From NCBI GenBank assembly GCA_024699855.1, contig JAMPIQ010000003.1:496001-560000 (forward strand): a DNA stretch of 64,000 bases, read 5' to 3'. Below the pieces are notes generated by a model. That model was given only the letters and a program-made list of their open reading frames with translations. It searched no databases and was not told the origin of the DNA. The translations under genes and the position numbers were made by a program. Below are positions 36,739 through 45,973 of the stretch, one piece after another. Numbering within the stretch: the stretch's first letter is position 1; each line of letters begins with the position of its first letter. The stretch is from Aphelenchoides besseyi (lineage: Eukaryota > Nematoda > Chromadorea > Rhabditida > Aphelenchoididae).

Positions 36739-39594
36739 TCAGAGTTGGGGGTTCGGCTGAAGACGTTGAACTGTCGGCGGTCGGTTGTTGTCGACTGGTT
36801 GTCGTTTGTGAAGTTGATTGAGGTGTCTAGTCAGTTGGCCGGCAGAAGTGTCGACAATGGCGAGACGGTTGCCTTTGAAGTCGATGATGGTTCCCGGGAG
36901 TTTCTTCTTAGGGTGGAGTTGCACGTAGACTCGTTCGTTTATCTTGAATGGTCGTCGTTGAGCGCCGTGATGTCGGTTGAACTTGAACTCAGTACTTCGG
37001 CGGTAGTCGACAGTTTTCTGAGCGTTGCCGAGACGAGTCAACGGATTCAGTTGTGACAATTTTGTGCGAATTTGACGATTGAAGAAGGCACTTGCTGGGT
37101 TTGAGTCGGACTGGACGGTATCTGACGGAAGACAATTGAGTTGACTGATGGTTGAGTCGAGTTGAGCCAAACCCCTTCCCTCTTTCGCGATTGCCGCTTT
37201 GACCATGGCCACTGCACGTTCAGCTCGGCCATTCGACATGGGACAATACGGAGGAGATTTGAGGTGAACAATACTAAAATCGGAGCAGAGATTAGCGAAG
37301 GCTTCAGAAGTGAACTGAGTTCCGTTATCCGTTACCAGTGTTTCCGGTGGACCAAATTGATAGAAGAGTTGACGAAGAAGTTCGGTCGTGCGTTCGGCGG
37401 TGATCTGTTTCGTCTTGAAGGTCCAAATGAAGTTTGTGTGAGAGTCGACGACGATGAGGAGGTAGTGGCCGTGAAGAGGGCCGGCAAAGTCGGCGTGTAT
37501 ACGTTGCATCGGTTCTGACGTTTGAGGCCACGGTTTCAGTGGAGCTTTTCTTGGAGTGACGGCATTCTCGGCACATGAGTTGCATTGACGGACCATCTTC
37601 TCAATGTCGGAGTCCATTCCCGGCCAGTAGACATGTTGACGAGCAAGACGTTTGGACCGTTGAATTCCTGGGTGTCCGTTGTGGATGGTTTCCAAGACTT
37701 GTGGTCGCATCTTCGTTGGGATGACGACTCGGTCGTTCCACATAACCATTCCCTTGATTTCGTACAATTCGTGGCGTTTCGAGTAGAAGTTTCCGATTAG
37801 TGGATCGGTGCGATCTGCTTCTGACCATTGATTCCGAACTCGTTCAAGAACTGCTGTAAGACAGGGATCGCTGGAAGTGTCAACGTTAATATTTTGAATT
37901 GAAACAAACGGTTCAAGTTTAGCTGTCGTTTCGTTTGTGATCAGTTCGTTGTCCTTGTCAACAATTTGTAATTCGCTGATGACTTCTTCCATGTCTTCAT
38001 CGTTCGTTTGTTTTCGTTCTTGAAGCAGTCGCGATAGGGCATCGGCGAATCCGAAAGCGGCGGTGTTGACGTATTCTACCTTGAAGTCGTAGGCGAGAAG
38101 TCGGAGTGCCCATCGAGCTAGTCGGTTTGTGGTTCGTCCATCAAGTCCCTTGGTGTTGTCGGTACGGAAGATTGCTAACAGTGGACGATGGTCGGTGAGC
38201 AACGTGAAGTGTCGACCGTAGATGAAGCGATGAAAGCGTTCGACTGCTGTCACGATTGCCAGGGCTTCCTTCTCGATTTGGGAGTAGCGTCGTTGGGTTT
38301 CTGAAAAACTTTTTGAGATGTGATATACCGCTTTCACAGATCCATCGGCGTAGCGTTGTTGAAGAACTGCTCTCATTCCGTCGGGTGATGCGTCGGCTGC
38401 AACAATCAGTTCTTGTCGGGGATCGTAGTGCGCGAGTGCCAGTGGACTGAGGAGTGTTGCCTTGATGCGTTGGAATGCGTTCTCCCGTTCGGTTGTCCAT
38501 TTGAATTCGGCATCTTTGAGCGTGAGTTGCTCTAGCGGTTGTTTCATCGTGTGCAGTTGATGCACGTACTTGCCGTAGTAATTGACAAGGCCCAGCAGAG
38601 TTCGTACCTCCGGGACGGTGGTTGGTTTTCGGAGCTGTTTGATAGCTTGTATTCTTTCCGGGTCTGGTCGGATCCCATTAGCGTGCACGATTGAACCTAA
38701 ATATTTGACCTCCGTTTGATTGAACTTACACTTCGGTAGCTGGATCTTAAATCCCCACTCCTGAATTCGTTGGAGCACCTTACGAAGTCTTTCATCGTGT
38801 TGCTCTTGGCTGTTTCCAACGACCAGGATGTCGTCCAGGTATCCAATGACTCCATCCAGTCCGTTGAGCATCTGGTCGACGGTTCGCTGGAATATTGCCG
38901 GAGCTGTTTTGAGACCAAAGTTCATGCGCTCGTACTGATACAGCCCACGGTGCGTGTTGATTGTTGTGAACGGTTTCGAGTCTTCGGCCAGTGTGAGTTG
39001 GAGGTAAGCGTCCCTTAAGTCCAACTGGCTGAAAATAGAATTACCCGCCAACTTCCCGAAAATATCCTCAATGTTCGGCAATGGGTATGCGTCTTCCTGA
39101 AGAGCCGCGTTGAGTCCCGTTGAATAATCGGCGCATATTCTAATCTTGCCCTGCGGCTTCTTCGCAATAACGATGGGTGTTGCCCATTTGGCGGTGTCAA
39201 CTTTGGAGATGATTCCTGCGGCTTCCAACCGATCCAACTCTTGATTGACGAGCGGTTCAACTGCTAGCGGAAGTGGTCGGCGTGGCAAATGTGTCGGTTT
39301 GGCCGTTGGATCGACATGAAGTTGAGCTGAAATTCGATTGCACTTACCTAACGTGTCTTCGAACACATTCGGGAATTGACGCTGCAGCTGTTCGTTGTAA
39401 CTGTGTGTCGTTTGTACTTGATTGATTCCCTTAGCATAGCTGACCATTCCAAATTGATCCATCGACTTAGCCGACAGCAATGCGCAGTTTGGACGATTGA
39501 GAACGTAGAGCTGCATTTCAATCGCTTTGTCGTTCCAGTTGGCCGTTATCGTAAACCTTCCAAAAATCTGAAGTGGCTTCTGGTCGACTCCCAC
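36739..39594 (-). CDS. Gypsy Pol polyprotein: protease end, reverse transcriptase, RNase H, integrase
   Basis: One open frame of 951 codons, overlapping the gag-protease frame by 77 nt. The first 30 residues continue the protease (QIFGRFTITANW). Reverse transcriptase follows with KIRICADYS, FSQLDLRDAYLQL, the catalytic box YLDDILVVG near residue 250, and KYLGSIVHANG; RNase H with IVAADASPDGM and LTDHRPLLAIF; integrase with the zinc-binding HNGHPGIQRSKRLARQH ... CNSC and the DDE core: ADFAGP, DNGTQFTS and the Glu of NGRAERAV. The C-terminal part is basic, as in Gypsy integrases. All catalytic residues are visible. The frame is in -1 or +1 relation to gag, so pol needs ribosomal frameshifting in the overlap 39518-39594; the exact slip site is not obvious. 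As a Met is not needed, the annotated 5' end is simply where the frame opens. Confidence 0.95.
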   Translation of the reverse strand: MGVDQKPLQIFGRFTITANWNDKAIEMQLYVLNRPNCALLSAKSMDQFGMVSYAKGINQVQTTHSYNEQLQRQFPNVFEDTLGKCNRISAQLHVDPTAKPTHLPRRPLPLAVEPLVNQELDRLEAAGIISKVDTAKWATPIVIAKKPQGKIRICADYSTGLNAALQEDAYPLPNIEDIFGKLAGNSIFSQLDLRDAYLQLTLAEDSKPFTTINTHRGLYQYERMNFGLKTAPAIFQRTVDQMLNGLDGVIGYLDDILVVGNSQEQHDERLRKVLQRIQEWGFKIQLPKCKFNQTEVKYLGSIVHANGIRPDPERIQAIKQLRKPTTVPEVRTLLGLVNYYGKYVHQLHTMKQPLEQLTLKDAEFKWTTERENAFQRIKATLLSPLALAHYDPRQELIVAADASPDGMRAVLQQRYADGSVKAVYHISKSFSETQRRYSQIEKEALAIVTAVERFHRFIYGRHFTLLTDHRPLLAIFRTDNTKGLDGRTTNRLARWALRLLAYDFKVEYVNTAAFGFADALSRLLQERKQTNDEDMEEVISELQIVDKDNELITNETTAKLEPFVSIQNINVDTSSDPCLTAVLERVRNQWSEADRTDPLIGNFYSKRHELYEIKGMVMWNDRVVIPTKMRPQVLETIHNGHPGIQRSKRLARQHVYWPGMDSDIEKMVRQCNSCAENAVTPRKAPLKPWPQTSEPMQRIHADFAGPLHGHYLLIVVDSHTNFIWTFKTKQITAERTTELLRQLFYQFGPPETLVTDNGTQFTSEAFANLCSDFSIVHLKSPPYCPMSNGRAERAVAMVKAAIAKEGRGLAQLDSTISQLNCLPSDTVQSDSNPASAFFNRQIRTKLSQLNPLTRLGNAQKTVDYRRSTEFKFNRHHGAQRRPFKINERVYVQLHPKKKLPGTIIDFKGNRLAIVDTSAGQLTRHLNQLHKRQPVDNNRPPTVQRLQPNPQL

Positions 39595-40975
39595 CGCCGA
39601 TTTGGGTTGTTAACAGTTCCGGTTGGCCAAGCGTTTGCCACTCCTCAAGTCCAATAACGTTCTCGTCGGCGGCGGTGTCGAGCTGGAACTCGAGTTTTTG
39701 CCCATTGATTTCGATTGTGGCTGATCTGCGGTGGACATTCACTGTGTTGATGCTGATGACTTCGATTCGTTTTGCAGTTTTTCGGCAGACTTTTTGCAAG
39801 TGTCCTTTTATCCCACAACCGTGACAGATTGCTTCTTTGAATGGGCATTCGGAGCGTTGATGTTTGCACGATCCACACCCTTGACATTTGGGTTTGGATT
39901 CTTCAGTCGTTTGAGTTGCCGGTACGTCTTTGTGTTGTTTCTTCAATTTAAAGCGTTGCTTGTACTTCGGTGTCGAAGAGTTCTTCTCCACTTTCTTGAT
40001 TGAAAGGATTCCTTCGGTTTGCTGTTGGGCCATTTGACGATTCGCGACTCGGTTCAGTTGATCTCGACATTTGGTGACCAGACGTTCCAGTGATGGCGTT
40101 GTCGGGGCGTCGAGTTCCTTCAAGGCGATTTCTTGAAGTGCTGCGTCTTCCGGACGGTTGAGTGCGAGTGCGAAGAGAAGACACTTGATGTCGTCGTCCT
40201 TCATTGTGGACCATTTGCACAAAACGAATTTTGAATTGATTCGCTCTCCCAAGTTTTCGATTGATTCTCCGTTTTCGTGGCGGATGGACAAAACCTGCAG
40301 TCGTCGCTGAAATGTAGTGACAATATCGTTAAAATGTTCACTTAGCTTTTTGATCAGTTCCTCGAACTCCATCGTTTCTGGTTTGTTGGGGAGTGACCAG
40401 TCGGTGAAACGTGCGTACTCCGTGCTTCCGAGCGAGTTGAGAACGATCGACTTGTGGTTGTCGCTGGACAGTTTGCTGTCCTTGATCATTGACTCGTAAC
40501 GCTCGTACCATTTCTGAAACGTTTTGTCGTTTAATGGGTCATACGTGAACTTCTCGAGGATTCGTTGAATAGCCTCCATGATTTGGATCGGTGACTGAAC
40601 GACTTTGGCTTCTGTTGTCGTGCCTGCGGATATCGACGCGAGAGTTGTGTTTCGACCGCGGTCTTCGATTGACTTGAGTTCTAAGTCGATGTCGTCTATG
40701 GTCTCTTCGGCTTCATCTTTCGCTTTGTGGAAGTCGGTTGTTGCCGTGAAAGCGGACAGGCTTTCCGCATCTGTTTCCTGGAGCCACAATGCTTCATAGC
40801 GGTTGACGATTTCCACTTTGCGGATCAGGCGGGATCTGATTTGATTCGCAGTTTTGCATTCGGCCTCCGTTGCGGTGTTGTCCTGAAATTTCCTTTGTAG
40901 GCTCTTCCAACTTACGACCTGAGAATCGATCTCGTTTTTCGCTTTCGCGATTTGCTGTTTGCAAGTCGTCTCCAT
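39518..40975 (-). CDS. Gypsy Gag with two zinc knuckles, fused to the start of the aspartic protease
   Basis: 485 codons from the Met at 40975 (METTCKQQIAK), which overlaps the primer-binding site. The frame is also open upstream into the LTR, but a start there is unlikely. The capsid-like part has PLNDKTFQKWYERYESM and LYSLP-type helices typical of Gypsy gag. Two CCHC knuckles lie at about residues 363-398: CQGCGSCKHQRSEC and CHGCGIKGHLQKVC. The protease active-site motif LEFQLDTAADENVIG (DTA near residue 433) follows in the same frame, then the frame closes at 39518, inside the overlap with pol. The element thus expresses gag-protease first and shifts frame within the protease to read pol. 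It is intact and was read in full. Confidence 0.93.
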   Translation of the reverse strand: METTCKQQIAKAKNEIDSQVVSWKSLQRKFQDNTATEAECKTANQIRSRLIRKVEIVNRYEALWLQETDAESLSAFTATTDFHKAKDEAEETIDDIDLELKSIEDRGRNTTLASISAGTTTEAKVVQSPIQIMEAIQRILEKFTYDPLNDKTFQKWYERYESMIKDSKLSSDNHKSIVLNSLGSTEYARFTDWSLPNKPETMEFEELIKKLSEHFNDIVTTFQRRLQVLSIRHENGESIENLGERINSKFVLCKWSTMKDDDIKCLLFALALNRPEDAALQEIALKELDAPTTPSLERLVTKCRDQLNRVANRQMAQQQTEGILSIKKVEKNSSTPKYKQRFKLKKQHKDVPATQTTEESKPKCQGCGSCKHQRSECPFKEAICHGCGIKGHLQKVCRKTAKRIEVISINTVNVHRRSATIEINGQKLEFQLDTAADENVIGLEEWQTLGQPELLTTQIGGGSRPEATSDFWKVYDNGQLERQSD

Positions 40976-40987
40976 CTGACTGCGCCA
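40970..40987 (-). other. Primer-binding site of the intact Gypsy element
   Basis: TGGCGCAGTCAGATGG begins 2 nt after the 5' LTR on the minus strand; TGG complements the CCA end of a tRNA. It overlaps the gag start codon. The tRNA species is not assigned. Confidence 0.6.
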
Positions 40988-40989
40988 GT

Positions 40990-41131
40990 TGTTCTGTCGT
41001 CGTAGGTTACCGGCGAGGTTTATTAGACGAACAATAAATAACAATAAAAACAAAACTACAATAACGCATGTTAACAACAAGGACGCGAACGCCGCCTTGG
41101 CGTTCTGTCATTACAGTTTCGGGTTGGGACA
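40990..41131 (-). repeat. 5' LTR of the intact Gypsy element
   Basis: 142 bp, same sequence as 36440-36581; followed at 41132 by GACTG, the target duplication. Confidence 0.95.
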
Positions 41132-41136
41132 GACTG

Positions 41137-42780
41137 GCTTGAGGATTCCAGATCTAGCAACCGTTAAATTTCGGCGTCCAACGGCCCTTCTGCTTGAACG
41201 GGATCGGTCTTGCATGTCGTTGAACCGGCTTCGCGCCCGGTTTAGGATGGACGCGGACTTCCGTTTGGTTGGAATGGCCAAGTGAATCCAAAAAAATTCC
41301 GGAAAGCCTTTCATTCATCGAGTCACTTGGTTGTTGCGTTCATTTTAACCTGCTTCTTTGGCGCTCCGGATCTGATACTTCCGGAGATAATCGGCAAACA
41401 TTTGTGCGGCTCCCAGTTGGTGCAGTGCAGTTAATCTTGTCCTAGTAGTTGAAGCTCATCGGTTCGGCGACAAAGATTGGTGCCCGATTCTCATGTCCTT
41501 GATACTTGAAATGAGCGATGAATTGACCCGCGACATTGAGTGATTATCCACTCGCGTGGTTTTTGTGTTCGTTGCACTGGAAAGCGGCGGTCGGCCCAAT
41601 TGATTGTAAAGTTGACGGCCGATGATTGTGCGGTTGGCTCCCGTATCCGCTTGCAATTGTACGAAGCAACCATTGATGAGGAGAGGGATGAACGTGCGGT
41701 CATGGATGGCATTAACTTCGAGTTGGTTGAAATGGATCGTGTTGACGCACTTGGTTTCTGATTCTTCCTGATCCTTGTTCTCACATACGGCATTTGTCTT
41801 GGGGTGCTGTGGCCTCTTCTTCGAGTCACGTTTCGGCGATCGGCAAGCTTTTGCGATGTGACGTTTGCGTCCACAGTTGTAGCACTCGGCGATTCGGAAA
41901 CGGCAGTCCGTTCGATCGTGGCCCGTTTTCCCGCACGAGGCGCATTGCTCGTAAGATTGCGGTTGACTTGCCGACCTGAAACGTGCTTCGTGTACTTTTT
42001 GTTTCGGTTTTGAAGTTTAGCCTAATTGACGATTTCCGGTTTGTTAACAGACTGTCGTCCGATTTGTTTCCAGTCGTCGACCTAACTCTTCGATTCGGAT
42101 GTCCGAATTCTCGTCCAACAGTTTGACGGCTAACGTTCGTGCGGTTAGCAGATCCTTGCCTTGAAGTTTCTCCAAGAACAACAAGATTGATCAATTTTCA
42201 AAAATCCATCGTATTCATCTCCGCTTTCAGTTCGGCGGCTAGCCGTTTCGTCGCGAATTGGTCGGATGGTTTGCCCATTTGGTAACTCAACTCGAACACT
42301 TGATGTCGTTTCTGAAAGATGATGATTTTTGTTCCGAACTTAACCTTTAACTTAGCGATTAAGTCGTTGAACGGTTCGATTGTCGGGAGTTTGTCCCGGA
42401 GAACGGCGGAGCCACTGGTATTCGTCCAGTCCCAATGATTGCAGCAGGAGGTCTCGAGTTCGATTTTCACTCATCGCTTGAGCTCGTTCGAATTTCACTT
42501 CGTTCTGCTCGTACCATTAGTCGCATGTCCATTCATTGCGTTGATCATAGTGAAAGTTCTCTATTCCGCTTTGCAGCTGGGCCATAAATTGCTCCAGTTT
42601 GCGAGTCTTGGTCGCTTCTTCGTCGGTTGGCGGTAAACGGAGCGCGTTCTTCGCGGCTCGTTCGATTGCATCGTCCAGTAGCGCAAGAGCCGTGTCCGCT
42701 TCGAGCAGACGATCTTCCAACGACTTCGTTGCGTAGCACTTCTGGATGTACTCGGCGTAGTACGGTGTTCCCAGCTCAGC
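41137..42780 (-). pseudogene. Gag, protease and 5' RT remains of the relic Gypsy element
   Basis: Minus-strand fragments in order: EDRLLEADTALALLDDAIER and IENFHYDQRNEW (gag), a zinc-knuckle-like region around 41940-41860 (CGKTGHDRTDC and CYNCGRKRHIAKAC in shifted frames), the protease motif MQADTGANRTIIG at about 41656, and the RT lead-in ARSGILKPV just before the insertion site. Several stops and frame changes separate the pieces. Confidence 0.8.
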
Positions 42781-43810
42781 CTATTAATTGTTGTATTTGT
42801 TGGCTTGTCCCACGGCCATTTTTAATGCTGATCGGATTTTGGTTGCTTCTGCAAGTGCTGCGGATCACGGCGAGTTTTAAGTCAGTTCAGTTTTCCATTC
42901 TCCCAAGTGCGTGAGTTCTCGGTCGATTTGGTTGATCCTTCCCGTGATCCGGCCTTGCCAACTGATATTGACGGGTGCCTTCGGTGCGACGCTGGTCATA
43001 ATGTTGCTTTTCCTAAAGAACTATTACACGCGCACCTGTGGCTAAATTTTGCTTGTCGAGTATCCGTACAAGAGCGGAACAGTTTCGCTTATATTCGAAA
43101 AGCGAGCACGACGGGACAAAGATCGATTTGTTTTTGGGCATTTCTCAAAAATAGGCGTTTGGCCTACTTTCCCTTTGTTTGTGGACGAGAATTCGCGGAT
43201 TTCCGGGTCGAAAATTTAGCTCAGCTTCGCCAGTTGGTGGATCGAACCTTCGGGTAATAGAAAAAGTTTATTAGGGAAAAATGATTAAAAAAAGAAGAGA
43301 CGGGCAGATCGCTGAGGAGCGCGTCTCTGAAGGGAGGAGAGACCAGCAACGGAAAAGGAAAAGACAATCTTGGCGAGAAGTTGCGGAAAACAAAGGTATG
43401 ATTTCGAGCTTTTTAACTACCAATTGTTGCTCTTAAAATGTCAATCTATGCCTATCAGCTTTGTTCTATACGATTTGTCAATGTTAACTGAAAATAAAAT
43501 CAAATGTAATTCCGTTACATACTTTTGATCACATTGTAGAGTGTTAGTTTTGAAGGCCAACACGTGAGTTTGTTGGACCTTATTTCTGCATTTTGAACTC
43601 CAACGTCTGATGATGTTAACACAACTTGTTAGAAGTGCATATTATCTTTCCGCATTGTGCCATCGTATTTTTGGTTTAGGGTCACTGTGCCGTGTAAAAA
43701 TCGAATTAAAAATCTTTGAACGGAGAATCAATCACATTCTATTCTTCACTTTGAGTTTGAAGCTCTTTTTGCCAACGTTATGTCCAGGGGAACGGATGTT
43801 ATGTTCTTAA
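42781..43810. other. No gene recognised; possible degraded leader of the relic element
   Basis: Sequence between the relic gag and the second fold-back element. Short frames only. A purine-rich stretch with TTTATTAGGG near 43267 could be remains of an LTR, but no matching partner is seen. Confidence 0.35.
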
Positions 43811-43997
43811 AAGGGAAGTGCACGAATTTACGGTGGGATTTCGGAACGAGCGATAGCTCATTTGAAGCGCCTCAAAAAGTTGCTGTTAGAAAGTTGGCTT
43901 TGTTTTATCCGAGAGGCGCGCTACAGCACGCTAGAACGCTCCAAAGTTTGCGCTAATTTCATTACAATTCACTTTCAGAAATTGAGTCATAGAAAGT

Positions 43998-44080
43998 GTG
44001 CTGCAGTGGCCGAGCGGTTAAGCGGCCTACCTGCAGAAGCTCTTTTTTGCGGGTTGCGATTTCGAATTCTTCGATTGTGA
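43998..44080 (+). pseudogene. tRNA-like remnant (Ser/Leu type)
   Basis: An intact-looking A box (TGGCCGAGCGGTTAAGCGG from 44007) and a degraded B box (GGGTTGCGATTTCGAATTC from 44051) are spaced as in a tRNA with a long variable arm. The acceptor stem does not close, so a functional tRNA is unlikely. Confidence 0.5.
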
Positions 44081-44204
44081 TTTCAAGTGCTTGCATTGGA
44101 TCTACCAAAACGACCCCAAAAAAGTCGATTGGAACCCTTGCAGTCACTTAGCGTTCATTCTTTTCCCTTCTGATTTTCGAATGCAAAACAGGAACCCGCA
44201 CTTG

Positions 44205-44290
44205 GCAATCGACGAAATCAAACCCGCGACCCCCAAAAGAAGAGCGCTTTTGCAAGCAGATCGCTTACTCGTTGCGCCACGACCGCACAT
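44205..44290 (-). pseudogene. Second tRNA-like remnant, opposite orientation
   Basis: On the minus strand GCGGTCGTGGCGCAACGAG gives an A-box-like start and GTCGCGGGTTTGATTTCGTC a B-box-like end, again with a long middle. It faces the other remnant across the centre of the fold-back element. The acceptor stem is not convincing. Confidence 0.4.
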
Positions 44291-44622
44291 TTTCTCTTGC
44301 CTATTATCTGGAAGACTATAGTTGGGCCTAAATTCAAAGCGTTCTAGCGTGCTGTAGCGTGCCCCTCGGATAAAACGAAGACAACTTTCTAACAGCAACT
44401 TTTTGAAGCGCTTCGAATGAGCCATCGCTCGTTCCGAAATCCCACCATAAATTCGTGCACTTCCCTTATTAACTAATGATCAGTTGGTTTAATAAATTAA
44501 CGTTGATTCTAATAAGCGCCTAGATTCTGCAGTGAAGAGCAATTTGATCGTATTTTATTTGGGATGGTAAGTGCGACAAAATAGTCAAAGATTGCAACTC
44601 ATCGAGAAAAGTTCAAGAAACA

Positions 44623-45180
44623 ATGGCAAACAAATCCAACAGCAAAAAGCAAAAGTTTCAAAAGAAAAACGAACGATCTCCTCGTTTCGCTGATGTTGAA
44701 TGAGAGCAGAGCTATCGGATTGTAAAGATCGAGATTGTTGGTTTAAACTCGACGGCCGATAACAAGACTTTCAATCAAAGTTTATTCGCACACATGTCAA
44801 AGTCCATCGTCTTGAATTCCTCTTTTGATAAAATACTCGGTTTCTTTTTTATCAATCGCATTGGGAAACTTGAGCTCGACGTTCAGTTCTTTTGACGAGA
44901 CGACCAACACCTCCGAGCTTTTGCAGTTTCCTTTGAGAACTTTGAAACAACCGAATCGTCTTTTCATCCACTCGAAAACCCACGTTGTATTGCTATCTGA
45001 CTGTTGCTTAAAACACTTTTACTCAGAAGCCAAAACTCTCAATCCAAAAGCAAGAAGCAGATAAAAGAACCATCGATTAAATGGCCATCCAAGACCATTT
45101 CATCGGAGAGCGAAAAGCCGGCGACTTGATCGGACGAGCACAAGACTCCAAATGACAAAGCTAATAAACTTTTATTGTGA
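44623..45180 (+). pseudogene. Unrecognised frame of 186 codons interrupted only by TGA
   Basis: From the ATG at 44623 one frame runs 186 codons with in-frame TGA at 44701, 44893, 44998 and 45127 and closing TGA at 45178, but no TAA or TAG until 45220. The translation looks coding: a Lys/Ser-rich start (MANKSNSKKQKFQKKNERSP), a central hydrophobic part (SYRIVKIEIVGLNS ... ILGFFFINRIGKLELDVQF) and a charged tail (KEPSIKWPSKTISSESEKP). No family is recognised. CGA-to-TGA decay of Arg codons is the simplest reading. Readthrough or recoding is possible but unsupported. No splice model removes all the TGA codons. Confidence 0.35.
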
Positions 45181-45220
45181 GTATGCTGAATTAGTGATTA
45201 TTTTTGTGAATGTGCAAATT

Positions 45221-45859
45221 AATGCTAATTAGTAAACTTTGTTTCAATCTACGCAAAACGTCTATGGCCGAGAGAAAAGCTGTCCAATGATCTAATCATA
45301 AGTTACATCTCCAACTGTCTGAATAGTTGGCCGTTACGTTGATCCAGTAATCCGCAGAAATAAAGTTTGTTGTAACTTCATAGCCATTTGGACGCGCTCA
45401 TTACTTCCGATCTAATTTCTTACATAATCATCATTGAAAGTGCATGTCTCATTCATGAAACGAAAGCTCTAATTTCCAGAAGCGATCATCTTGACGGCGA
45501 ACTACAAACAAACCTTTGCAACCTAAGTGGTCCCAAGAAACGTCAAAAAACAGTTTCAGTTTTCAATCGAAAAAAGTCGACAAATGGGAAGAAATTGGCG
45601 TTTGAATTCCACTAACGATCAGACCGCGAATGTCTGCAAGTGTCTAGTAAACAACTGGGCGTTTAGGCTATTGGGCGCTGAAAACCGACGACAAGTCAGT
45701 TGATATCGTGGCTCTGAAGGTGCGAACCAACGGTCCAGTTTTCTGTTTGGTTCTCTGTTTATGTTCATCTGACAATCTTCGTGTTCGGTCAATTGAACAT
45801 TTGCGCAATCTGTTGCTGAAGTTTCCTGGATTTCAGGAGCTCGACAACTTCAGCGAAAC
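45221..45859. other. No gene firmly recognised
   Basis: Scattered frames (for example 45708-45896) without matching splice signals. A TTTCAG acceptor at about 45830-45835 may belong to the small membrane peptide that follows. Confidence 0.35.
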
Positions 45860-45973
45860 ATGTTATTCTGGTTTGCAATTATTAGTGTCGGATTAATGGT
45901 CACAGGAGTTGTCGCTATAATCATTACTGTAATTGCTAATGGCCGTAAGATGAAGCATGAAATTAAATTGTAA
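45860..45973 (+). CDS. 37-aa single-pass membrane micropeptide, candidate
   Basis: ATG to TAA, 38 codons: MLFWFAIISVGLMVTGVV leads a membrane-spanning stretch of about 24 residues, followed by a polar, basic tail (NGRKMKHEIKL). A GGATTTCAG acceptor about 24 nt upstream of the ATG could serve trans-splicing or join an earlier exon; the frame is open back to that acceptor. The shape resembles small subunits or regulators of membrane complexes, but no family is recognised. It is too short to exclude chance. Confidence 0.4.
   Translation: MLFWFAIISVGLMVTGVVAIIITVIANGRKMKHEIKL

Larger units (their letters stand above)
36440..41131 (-). mobile_element. Complete, recently inserted Ty3/Gypsy LTR retrotransposon, 4692 bp
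   Basis: Two 142-bp LTRs (36440-36581 and 40990-41131) appear identical and are flanked by the 5-bp target duplication GACTG (36435-36439 and 41132-41136). It lies in the RT region of an older relative: the relic reads ARSGILKPV on one side and VSQ...AAPIVV on the other. It encodes gag-protease and pol in two overlapping frames, both open to the end, and lacks env. A primer-binding site (TGGCGCAGTCAGATGG, minus strand from 40987) follows the 5' LTR, and a short purine stretch (GGGAGGATT) precedes the 3' LTR. Identical LTRs and intact frames suggest a young, possibly active copy. Confidence 0.96.
33896..42780 (-). mobile_element. Decayed Ty3/Gypsy retrotransposon, host of nested insertions
   Basis: Fragments of gag, protease, reverse transcriptase, RNase H and integrase appear in the right order on the minus strand (gag at about 42780-41700, protease near 41650-41460, RT 41300-41137 and 36434-36030, RNase H 36026-35715, integrase 34423-33896). 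Stops and frameshifts are frequent, so the copy is dead. It is interrupted by a complete Gypsy element at 36440-41131, a solo LTR near 35564-35720 and a fold-back element at 34426-35079. No LTRs of the relic itself are identified. The internal order and YLDDILIFG place it in the same family as the intact element but at clear divergence. Confidence 0.85.
43811..44469. mobile_element. Second fold-back element with two tRNA-like remnants in its centre
   Basis: Outer arms (about 43811-43945 and 44335-44469) are inverted copies, both beginning AAGGGAAGTGCACGAATTTA and continuing through GGTGGGATTTCGGAACGAGC. TTAA lies directly left (43807-43810) and right (44470-44473), suggesting TTAA target duplication as in piggyBac-type elements. 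The centre is not palindromic as a whole but contains two tRNA-like sequences facing each other, listed separately. There is no transposase frame. Confidence 0.8.

Noticed and set aside
40976..41080. Hydrophobic N-terminal extension of Gag encoded by the 5' LTR (MLLTCVIVVLFLLLFIV...)
   Set aside because: It spans the LTR poly(A) signal and the primer-binding site; LTR transcription would normally start inside it, and the Met at 40975 is a natural gag start. Open frame by chance is more likely.
43998..44290. Two functional tRNA genes
   Set aside because: A and B boxes are recognisable but the acceptor stems do not pair and the B boxes are degraded; they are better seen as tRNA-derived remnants in a mobile element.
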